NCBI GenBank assembly: GCA_021732965.1
Contig: JAKFVZ010000069.1
Coordinates: 1 to 5,143, forward strand
Direction of reading: 5' to 3'
Source of the DNA: Reyranella sp.
GTDB taxonomy: Bacteria > Pseudomonadota > Alphaproteobacteria > Reyranellales > Reyranellaceae
DNA: 5,143 nt
Numbering within the stretch: position 1 is the first letter of the stretch; every line of letters begins with the position of its first letter. Shown piece by piece: positions 1-4,638 of this stretch. The notes under the pieces are model-generated. The model saw nothing but the letters and a program-made list of their open reading frames with translations. It did no database searches and was not told the origin of the DNA. The translations under genes were made by a program, and so were the position numbers.

Positions 1-429
1 ATGCAGGACGGTCCCGAAATTATCGGGATCGAGGAAATAGGCCGCGCCGGGCGAGACGTTCGAATAGGCGATCTGGCCGCCCGAGCTCGCCAGCCGCTCC
101 GCCATCGTCGGCACCCGCAAGGTCCGGCCAGTCACGCGGCGCATGGTCTGCCGGAAGGACAGTGCGCCGACGTTGTGGACGACGATGCGCCCGTCCTCGA
201 CCAGCGCCATCTGGTTGCCCTCCAGGCCGTGTCGGCCCGGGAAGCAGCCGGTCGCGATCGAGGCGGCGGAAACGCGGGTCACCGACGGAAAGACGGCGCG
301 ATGGTCGCCGGCACGAAGATGATTTGCCAGCAGGCGCGCGAGCGTCGGTGTTCGGACTTCGGAGATCCATTCGGCGCCGAGGCCGTCGCAGATGATGAGG
401 ATCGCCCGGCGGCGGCGCGGAGGGTTCAT
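1..429 (-). CDS. Alkaline phosphatase superfamily protein (type I phosphodiesterase/nucleotide pyrophosphatase-like), N-terminal part
   Basis: This is the first 143 codons of a gene that leaves the window at position 1 without a stop. The reading has a short basic N-terminus, then a hydrophobic strand leading into IICDGLG (residues 12-18), where Asp15 fits the first metal ligand of the superfamily. Next come a TPTLARLL segment (27-34) and FPSVTRVSAASIATG (47-61). Thr51 sits where nucleotide pyrophosphatase/phosphodiesterase families carry the nucleophilic Thr, and PGRHGLEGN (64-72) is also typical. Family members hydrolyse phosphoesters using two metal ions; the substrate cannot be read here, and the remaining metal ligands lie outside the window. 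An in-frame ATG six codons upstream (447) is an alternative start; neither has a strong ribosome binding site. There is no obvious signal peptide, so a cytoplasmic location is likely. It follows the Bug-protein gene by 37 bp on the same strand, so co-transcription is plausible. The superfamily call is solid; the enzyme class is not. Confidence 0.82.
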   Translation of the reverse strand, partial: MNPPRRRRAILIICDGLGAEWISEVRTPTLARLLANHLRAGDHRAVFPSVTRVSAASIATGCFPGRHGLEGNQMALVEDGRIVVHNVGALSFRQTMRRVTGRTLRVPTMAERLASSGGQIAYSNVSPGAAYFLDPDNFGTVLH

Positions 430-466
430 CAAGCCATGATAGACCATGTCCGCAGCCGGCCAATCG

Positions 467-1459
467 TCATTCCGGATTGATGCCTGCCTGCGAAACGATG
501 CGGTCGCTCTTGGCCACTTCGTCCTGCACGAACTGGCGGAACTGCTCCGGCGTGGAACCGACGGGCATCGCCCCCTGGTCGCGGAGCGCTGCCTGCACGT
601 CGGCGGCCGCCAGCGCCGCCACCAGCCCGCTCCGCAGGCGATCCACGATGTCGCGCGGCGTGCCCTTCGGCACGGCCACGCCGACCCATGTGTTGAACTC
701 GTAGCCGGCGAAGCCCAGTTCGGCCATCGTCGGCACGTCGGGCATCGCATCGGATCTCTGCGACGAAGTCACGGCGAGGGCACGCAGCTTGCCCGAGCGG
801 ACCAGCGGCACCGCCGCCGGCACGCTGCTCACGGCCATGTCGATGTGCCCGCCGACTGCATCCTGCACCAGCGGCCCCGATCCCTTGTAGGGAATGTGGA
901 CCAGTTTCGCCTGCGCCATGCTGGAGAGAAGCTCGGCCGCGAGGTGCTGGGGACTGCCGCTGCCGATTGACCCGTAGCTCACCGAATCCGGCTTCGCCTT
1001 TGCGGCCTCGATCAACGTCGCAAGCGACCGTGATGACGAGGCCGGCGCGACGAAGACCAGCGGAAAGGTCGCGACCAGCATCACCGGCTCGAAGTCGGTG
1101 CGCGGATCGTAGGTCATGTTCTTGAACAGGCTGGCGTTGATGGCCATCTCGCTCGCCGCGCCGAAGAGCACCGTGTAACCGTCCGCGGGACTCTTCGCGA
1201 CACCCGCCGCACCGATCATGCCGGTGGCGCCCGGCTTGTTCTCGATGACGACCGTTTGACCCAGCGTCTCGGCAAGGCGCTGGGCCATCGCCCGTCCTGT
1301 GATGTCGGTGCCGCCGCCCGGGGGATACGGAATGACGAGCCGGACCGGCTTGGCGGGATAGCCCTCCGCCCGTGCCGCGAGCGGCGTCGAGAAAGCCAGG
1401 AGGAGCGCCGCCAGCGAGTCGCGGCGCGAGAAGGGTCTTTGGGAGCCGTCATGAGTCAT
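467..1459 (-). CDS. Bug/TctC-family tripartite tricarboxylate transporter substrate-binding protein
   Basis: The product is a complete periplasmic solute-binding protein of 330 aa, a normal length for the Bug (Bordetella uptake gene) family. The N-terminus has a twin-arginine-like stretch, SRRDSL (11-16), then a hydrophobic segment and a probable signal peptidase site after ARA (29-31), so export by Tat or Sec is expected. The mature protein begins with the family hallmark YPAKPVRLVIPYPPGGGTD (34-52). It continues with VIENKPGATGMIGA (71-84), a central HIPYKGSGP motif and a C-terminal VGVAVPKGTP motif, all typical of Bug proteins. These proteins bind small carboxylates, amino acids or related compounds and can feed a TctA/TctB-type transporter or act as sensors; no transporter gene is visible here, as is common for orphan Bug genes. 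It lies 42 bp downstream of mnmA and 37 bp upstream of the phosphodiesterase-like gene. The ligand cannot be predicted. Confidence 0.95.
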   Translation of the reverse strand: MTHDGSQRPFSRRDSLAALLLAFSTPLAARAEGYPAKPVRLVIPYPPGGGTDITGRAMAQRLAETLGQTVVIENKPGATGMIGAAGVAKSPADGYTVLFGAASEMAINASLFKNMTYDPRTDFEPVMLVATFPLVFVAPASSSRSLATLIEAAKAKPDSVSYGSIGSGSPQHLAAELLSSMAQAKLVHIPYKGSGPLVQDAVGGHIDMAVSSVPAAVPLVRSGKLRALAVTSSQRSDAMPDVPTMAELGFAGYEFNTWVGVAVPKGTPRDIVDRLRSGLVAALAAADVQAALRDQGAMPVGSTPEQFRQFVQDEVAKSDRIVSQAGINPE

Positions 1460-1484
1460 GGCGGCTTTATCCGGCTGGGGCGTT

Positions 1485-1502
1485 ACTCCGCGATGACGGA
1501 GT
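1485..1502 (-). terminator. Small hairpin at the mnmA stop codon (weak terminator candidate)
   Basis: A perfect 6-bp inverted repeat, ACTCCG and CGGAGT on the minus strand, surrounds a 6-nt loop and begins at the last base of the mnmA stop codon. No run of T follows it, so it is not a convincing intrinsic terminator. It might instead act as a 3'-end stabiliser or an attenuator between mnmA and the Bug-protein gene. The stem is short enough to be chance in GC-rich DNA. Confidence 0.25.
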
Positions 1503-2629
1503 CAGGTCAATCGCCGGATGAATCCGCCGCCCAGCACACGGCTGCCGGTCGACCGGTCATAGACCACGCAGGCCTGCCCCGGCGACACGCCGATCTCGGG
1601 CTCGAGAAAGCGCACTACGGCGCCCTCGCCCGTCAGTTCGATTTCGGCCGGCCGCAAGGCCTGGCTCGACCTCACGCGGACCTGCACCGGCAGGCTGCCG
1701 GTGTGGAGACCGTCCAGCCAGTTCACGTCGTACAGCGTGATCGCCTCGCGCCCGAGCGCGGCGCGCGGGCCGACGACGACACGGCGTGCCTCCGGTTCCA
1801 GGCGCACGACGTAGAGCGGATCGTTGTCGGTGCCGTCGCGCCCGCCCAGCGCCAGTCCGCGGCGCTGGCCGACCGTGTAGCGCACGATGCCTTCGTGACG
1901 GCCGACCACGTTGCCCGCCATGTCGACGATCTCACCGGGCTCCACCGCCTCCGGTCGCAGCTTCTGGACGACCGACGCATAGTTGCCGTTGGGCACGAAG
2001 CAGATGTCCTGACTGTCGGGCTTGTCGGCAACCGTGAGATCGAAGCGGCTGGCCAGGGCCCGCGTCTCGCTCTTGGGCAGGTCGCCCAGCGGGAAGCGCA
2101 GGAAGTCGAGCTGCTCGCGCGTCGTGCCGAACAGGAAATAGCTCTGGTCGCGCGCCGGGTCGGCGCCACGATGCAGTTCGGGCCCCGCCTCTCCCATCAC
2201 GCGCCGGACATAGTGACCCGTCGCCAGCGCCTCGGCGCCGAGCTCGCGCGCGGTCTTCAGCAGGTCGCGGAACTTCACCGTTCGATTGCAGGCGATGCAC
2301 GGCACCGGCGTCTCGCCGCGCGCATAGGCATCGGCGAAGGAGTCCATCACCTCGGCGCGGAAGCGGCTCTCGTAGTCGAGAACGTAGTGCGGGATCGCGA
2401 GTCGCTCCGCCACCTGACGCGCATCCTGGATGTCCTGGCCGGCGCAGCAGGCTCCCGACTTCCCGATCGCGACACCATGATCGTAGAGCTGCAGGGTGAC
2501 GCCCACGACGTCGTAGCCCTGCTCCTTGAGCAGTGCCGCCGTTACCGACGAATCGACGCCGCCCGACATGGCGACCACCACACGGGTGTCGCCGGGCGTC
2601 TTGTCGATTCCGAGGGAATTGCGGCTCAT
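1502..2629 (-). CDS. mnmA: tRNA-specific 2-thiouridylase MnmA
   Basis: MnmA catalyses ATP-dependent 2-thiolation of uridine 34 in the anticodon of tRNA Lys, Glu and Gln, in the cytoplasm. The 375-aa product has the PP-loop ATP pyrophosphatase motif SGGVDSS (22-28). It also has the adenylation-domain segment CCAGQDIQDAR (61-71) that is common in alphaproteobacterial members. PCIACNRTVKF (110-120) supplies Cys114 in the position of the first catalytic cysteine (E. coli Cys102). SQDICF (206-211) supplies Cys210, the cysteine that forms the persulfide (E. coli Cys199). ATGHYVRR and DQSYFLF are further conserved family motifs, and the C-terminal beta-barrel portion ends at GGGFIRRLT. Both active-site cysteines are intact, so the enzyme should be functional. 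The ATG has only a partial AGG ribosome binding site about 7 nt upstream. Sulfur is delivered by a cysteine desulfurase (IscS) and relay proteins, which ties it functionally to the ISC genes upstream. It is probably a separate transcription unit. Confidence 0.98.
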   Translation of the reverse strand: MSRNSLGIDKTPGDTRVVVAMSGGVDSSVTAALLKEQGYDVVGVTLQLYDHGVAIGKSGACCAGQDIQDARQVAERLAIPHYVLDYESRFRAEVMDSFADAYARGETPVPCIACNRTVKFRDLLKTARELGAEALATGHYVRRVMGEAGPELHRGADPARDQSYFLFGTTREQLDFLRFPLGDLPKSETRALASRFDLTVADKPDSQDICFVPNGNYASVVQKLRPEAVEPGEIVDMAGNVVGRHEGIVRYTVGQRRGLALGGRDGTDNDPLYVVRLEPEARRVVVGPRAALGREAITLYDVNWLDGLHTGSLPVQVRVRSSQALRPAEIELTGEGAVVRFLEPEIGVSPGQACVVYDRSTGSRVLGGGFIRRLT

Positions 2630-2635
2630 GGCGGG

Positions 2636-2644
2636 GCCTATATA
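2636..2644 (-). promoter_or_regulatory. Possible -10-like element just upstream of mnmA
   Basis: An isolated AT-rich patch, TTATATAGG on the minus strand, lies in an otherwise very GC-rich 55-bp gap and resembles a -10 hexamer (TATATA). It sits so close to the mnmA ATG that transcription from it would give a leaderless or very short-leader mRNA. No good -35 hexamer is visible about 17 bp upstream. This is only a candidate. Confidence 0.2.
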
Positions 2645-2684
2645 AGCCTCGCCTCCTGCCGCCGCCAGCGCTGCCCGGGGCCGG

Positions 2685-3200
2685 CTAGTCGCGGCGGTAG
2701 CCCGTGTCGCGAACGACCTTGGCGACGCCGTTGCGGTCGTAGACGATCGAAACCCGGTCGCCCATCTGGATGTCGCCGTCGTCGTACTGCGCCACCGTCA
2801 CGCGCTGGCCGTCGTCGCGCTGGACCGTCACCTCGATCCCGCGGCGGGTGGAATTCTGGTCGATGGCCGTGCCGGCAATGCCACCCGCAACCGCGCCCAG
2901 CAGGCCGCCGACCACCGCGCCGCCCACCGAATTGGTGATGGCTCCACCGGCCACTGCGCCGCCGGCCGCGCCGATACCGCCGCCGATCAGGGTGCCGTCG
3001 CTCATGCCCGAGCCGCGGCTGCCGCGCACAGGAACCTCACGGATGGAAACGACGCGTCCGTTCTCGCCGCGATAGCTCGCGCCCTGCGAGGATGTATTGA
3101 CGACACCCGGCTGGACGCCGCCGCTGGTGCCGTTGCAGGCGCTGAGGCCGGTCGCCAGAACCGCGGGAACCAGCAGGCCGAGGAACCACTTGCCGAACAT
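2685..3200 (-). CDS. SlyB/17-kDa-antigen-like glycine-zipper outer-membrane lipoprotein (second tandem copy)
   Basis: The product is a predicted 171-aa lipoprotein. A hydrophobic signal ends in the lipobox LSAC, with Cys22 as the lipidation site; Asn at +2 is not the Asp inner-membrane retention signal, so outer-membrane sorting is expected. GRVVSIREV (48-56) is followed by a Gly/Ala-rich glycine-zipper segment with GxxxG-type spacing (about 68-113), a hallmark of membrane-inserting segments in SlyB/Pcp-like proteins. A polar beta-rich C-terminal domain (120-165) contains VQRDDGQ and GDRV, matching the C-terminal domain of SlyB. SlyB-type proteins support outer-membrane integrity; no enzyme activity is expected. 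The start was chosen because it puts the lipid Cys at residue 22, as in the upstream paralog. An in-frame GTG at 3221 is an alternative, and extension to 3299 would overlap the upstream gene. A weak AAGG lies 11 nt upstream. It follows the paralog by 46 bp, probably as a two-gene operon. Confidence 0.87.
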   Translation of the reverse strand: MFGKWFLGLLVPAVLATGLSACNGTSGGVQPGVVNTSSQGASYRGENGRVVSIREVPVRGSRGSGMSDGTLIGGGIGAAGGAVAGGAITNSVGGAVVGGLLGAVAGGIAGTAIDQNSTRRGIEVTVQRDDGQRVTVAQYDDGDIQMGDRVSIVYDRNGVAKVVRDTGYRRD

Positions 3201-3246
3201 CTGAAGGGAAACCTTTCGCACTCTCGATCCAGTCAAACGACAGTCT

Positions 3247-3810
3247 TCAGTCCGGGTTCCGCGCCGCGTCGCGAACGACCTTCGCCACACCCCGACCATC
3301 CTGCACGATCTGTACGCGGTCGCCGAGCTGGACGTCCCCGTCGTCGCGCTGGGCCACGGTCACGCTCTGCCCGTCGTCACGCTGGACCGTCACCTCGATG
3401 CCGCGACCGCCGCTCCGCTGGCCGTCCGCGATCGTCCCGGCGATCGCGCCGCCCACGGCACCCAGGAGCAGCCCGACCAGGCCACCGCCCACCGTCTGGC
3501 TGGTGATTCCCCCGATGGTGGCTCCGACACCCGCACCCAGCAGGCCGCCCATCAGCGCCCCGTTGCCGTTGCCCGGACCGCCGGCGCCGGCCAGACCGAC
3601 CTCGCGAATGGAAACGACACGGCCGGCGCCCATCGGAACGGCGTAGGCAACCTGTGCAGGCGCGCCCGGCGGTTGCCCCGCGACGGGCGTCCCGGCGATC
3701 GGCGCACTCGAACTCACGATGCCGGGCTGGACGGCATTGGACGCGCAAGCGCCCAGCCCTGCGGCCAGCACGAGCGGCAGCAGCAGTGGACGAACTCTCG
3801 TCGCGATCAT
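3247..3810 (-). CDS. SlyB/17-kDa-antigen-like glycine-zipper outer-membrane lipoprotein (first tandem copy)
   Basis: The product is a 187-aa predicted lipoprotein with the same architecture as its downstream neighbour. The signal peptide ends in the lipobox LGAC (19-22), with Ala at +2, which is compatible with Lol-dependent outer-membrane sorting. A 40-residue Pro/Ala/Ser-rich linker, longer than the 25 residues in the other copy, precedes GRVVSIREV (63-71). A glycine-zipper region rich in GG and GxxxG steps follows (about 83-128), and then the conserved C-terminal domain (136-181). By eye, 38 of 46 residues in this last domain are identical between the two copies, which shows they are paralogs. 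The ATG has a strong GGGAGGGG ribosome binding site, far better than that of the second copy, so this copy may be translated more efficiently. The likely role is a structural or stress-related outer-membrane lipoprotein; the exact function is unknown. Confidence 0.88.
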   Translation of the reverse strand: MIATRVRPLLLPLVLAAGLGACASNAVQPGIVSSSAPIAGTPVAGQPPGAPAQVAYAVPMGAGRVVSIREVGLAGAGGPGNGNGALMGGLLGAGVGATIGGITSQTVGGGLVGLLLGAVGGAIAGTIADGQRSGGRGIEVTVQRDDGQSVTVAQRDDGDVQLGDRVQIVQDGRGVAKVVRDAARNPD

Positions 3811-3818
3811 GATGGGGA

Positions 3819-3826
3819 CCCCTCCC
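3819..3826 (-). promoter_or_regulatory. Strong Shine-Dalgarno for the first glycine-zipper lipoprotein
   Basis: GGGAGGGG on the minus strand contains GGAGG about 10 nt before the ATG at 3810. This fixes the start of the first lipoprotein gene. Confidence 0.7.
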
Positions 3827-3832
3827 GGATCA

Positions 3833-3860
3833 TGTATCTGTCGCCCATATTTCCGGCCAA
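3833..3860 (-). promoter_or_regulatory. Candidate sigma70-type promoter for the lipoprotein pair
   Basis: On the minus strand, TTGGCC (3860-3855, four of six consensus positions of -35) and GATACA (3838-3833, three of six of -10) are separated by 16 bp. The surroundings are noticeably more AT-rich than the rest of the window. Transcription would start just upstream of the strong ribosome binding site. The match is weak, and I rely mainly on its position in the only sizeable gap upstream of this gene pair. Confidence 0.25.
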
Positions 3861-3922
3861 ATTACGGCGTCAGGCGAAGCCCGCGGCTAGAGTCTTTCCG
3901 ATGCAGATAAATCAAACACTCG

Positions 3923-4030
3923 CCTCATCCTGAGGAGCGCCGCGAAGCGGCGCGTCTCGAAGGATGGGCAACAAACGTGGTGCTCGTGCCCATGCTTCGA
4001 GACGGCCCTTCGGGCCTCCTCAGCATGAGG
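3923..4030. repeat. Nested palindromic interspersed repeat, four-way cruciform (REP/MITE-like)
   Basis: The element is a 108-bp nested palindrome with no unpaired bases at its central junction. The outer stem pairs 3923-3936 with 4017-4030 (14 positions, one C-C mismatch). Side hairpin A is 3937-3953 (7-bp stem GCGCCGC/GCGGCGC, GAA loop). The apical stem pairs 3954-3970 with 3987-4003 (17 positions, one G-G mismatch) around a 16-nt loop. Side hairpin B is 4004-4016 (5-bp stem GGCCC/GGGCC, TTC loop). Each outer arm is itself an imperfect palindrome of the form CCTCA-nnn-TGAGG. The element lies in the gap between iscX and the lipoprotein genes and encodes no credible protein. From memory, very similar palindromes are widely interspersed in Bradyrhizobium-like and other alphaproteobacterial genomes; that is recall, not a search. 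No clear target-site duplication is visible at the edges. Confidence 0.85.
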
Positions 4031-4042
4031 TTGGTGGTATGA

Positions 4043-4058
4043 TCCGAGGCTACTCGGA
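4043..4058 (-). terminator. Hairpin downstream of iscX (candidate terminator of the ISC operon)
   Basis: A perfect 6-bp stem, TCCGAG/CTCGGA, with a TAGC loop begins 6 bp after the iscX stop codon. The minus-strand sequence that follows (TCATACC) has no T run, so intrinsic termination would be weak. The large palindrome immediately downstream could reinforce it as a transcript 3' end. Confidence 0.35.
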
Positions 4059-4064
4059 GAGACC

Positions 4065-4271
4065 CTAGTCCCGTTCGTCGATCCAGGCGGCCTGGATCGC
4101 TTCGAGAATCTTCTCGTTGGAGCGGGACGCGTCGTCCTCGAAATCCGGCAACTCCATCACCCATCGATGCAGGTCGGTGAAGCGCAGGTTGACGTTGTCG
4201 ACGTCGGGATGGCGCTCCTCGAGTTCGATCGCGATATCCCGCACGTCGGTCCAGCGCAGCTTGCGGGCCAT
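4065..4271 (-). CDS. iscX: Fe-S cluster assembly protein IscX (YfhJ family)
   Basis: The 68-aa product matches IscX along its whole length. LRWTDVRDIA (5-14), LRFTDLHRWV (29-38) and SNEKILEAI (51-59) line up with the conserved KWTD, RFTDMHQW and SNEKILEAI blocks of the E. coli protein, and the end, WIDERD, corresponds to its WLDE. IscX is a small acidic cytoplasmic protein that binds IscS and iron and tunes the rate of Fe-S cluster assembly, partly in competition with frataxin (CyaY). The acidic stretch DFEDD (43-47) fits iron/IscS binding. The gene is last in the ISC operon, as in enterobacteria, 9 bp after fdx. The start is fixed by an AGGAG ribosome binding site 6 nt upstream. Confidence 0.97.
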   Translation of the reverse strand: MARKLRWTDVRDIAIELEERHPDVDNVNLRFTDLHRWVMELPDFEDDASRSNEKILEAIQAAWIDERD

Positions 4272-4277
4272 CGGCGT

Positions 4278-4282
4278 CTCCT
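4278..4282 (-). promoter_or_regulatory. iscX Shine-Dalgarno overlapping the fdx stop codon
   Basis: AGGAG on the minus strand ends 6 nt before the iscX ATG, and its first two bases are the last two bases of the fdx TAG stop codon. This arrangement suggests translational coupling of fdx and iscX. Confidence 0.75.
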
Positions 4283-4616
4283 ACTTGTCGACCATCATGT
4301 TGCGCGTGGCGGCGGGCAGCTTCACCACCAGCCCGTCGAGCGCCTCGGTGATGCGGATCTGGCATCCCAGGCGAGACGTGTGCGTCAGGCCGAATGCGAG
4401 GTCGAGCATGTCTTCCTCGTCGTCGCTGGCCGGGCCGAGCTTGTCGAACCAGCCGGTCTCCACCACGACGTGGCAGGTCGAGCAGGCGAGCGAACCTTCG
4501 CAGGCTCCCTCGATGTCGACGTGGTTGCGGTGTGCGATCTCCAGCACGGAGAGACCGAGCGGCGCATCGACTTCCTTGCGCGTCCCGTCCCGCAGAATGA
4601 ACGTCATCTTCGGCAT
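4281..4616 (-). CDS. fdx: ISC-type [2Fe-2S] ferredoxin Fdx
   Basis: The 111-aa adrenodoxin-like ferredoxin donates electrons for Fe-S cluster assembly on IscU. It starts MPKMTFILRDG, like ISC ferredoxins (E. coli MPK). The cluster ligands are Cys39, Cys45 and Cys48 in GACEGSLACSTCHVV (37-51) plus Cys85 in SRLGCQ (81-86), giving the C-x5-C-x2-C...C pattern. The acidic segment DDEEDMLDLAFGL (65-77) matches the conserved interaction helix of this family. The length is that of ISC ferredoxins. The ATG at 4616 was chosen for the MPK match; another in-frame ATG at 4607 is possible. The open frame extends upstream to 4817, but that part overlaps hscA and is not protein-like. It lies 22 bp after hscA and 9 bp before iscX, in standard ISC order. 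Confidence 0.97.
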   Translation of the reverse strand: MPKMTFILRDGTRKEVDAPLGLSVLEIAHRNHVDIEGACEGSLACSTCHVVVETGWFDKLGPASDDEEDMLDLAFGLTHTSRLGCQIRITEALDGLVVKLPAATRNMMVDK

Positions 4617-4638
4617 CTCTTGGCTCTCGCTCCGATTA

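Noticed and set aside
20..463. Minus-strand 147-codon frame at the left end
   Set aside because: It overlaps the alkaline-phosphatase-superfamily reading in another frame; only the latter shows recognisable motifs, while this one is Arg/Pro-rich noise.
1..480. Plus-strand frame starting at base 1
   Set aside because: It is antisense to the phosphodiesterase-like gene and has no recognisable domain.
2659..2697. Inverted repeat CCGCCGC/GCGGCGG around the stop of the second lipoprotein gene
   Set aside because: The 25-nt loop, partial overlap with coding sequence, lack of a T tract and very high GC make chance pairing likely.
1256..2938. A very long plus-strand open frame of 560 codons across mnmA and flanks
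   Set aside because: It is antisense to mnmA, parts of the Bug gene and a lipoprotein gene, all recognised with intact motifs. Its translation is low-complexity, rich in Arg/His/Ala, with no family resemblance; it follows from high GC at codon third positions.
2685..3299. Longer start for the second lipoprotein (204 aa)
   Set aside because: It would overlap the upstream paralog and bury the lipoprotein signal behind 33 basic residues; the shorter start gives Cys22 in both copies.
3812..3823. GGGGTCCCC palindrome overlapping the ribosome binding site of the first lipoprotein gene
   Set aside because: The loop would be only 1-3 nt, leaving at most three pairs; not a credible regulatory hairpin.
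3925..4365. Minus-strand frame of 146 codons spanning the repeat, iscX and part of fdx
   Set aside because: It is out of frame with iscX and fdx, and its C-terminus is simply the translated palindrome. Such repeat-derived frames are a common source of spurious hypothetical proteins.
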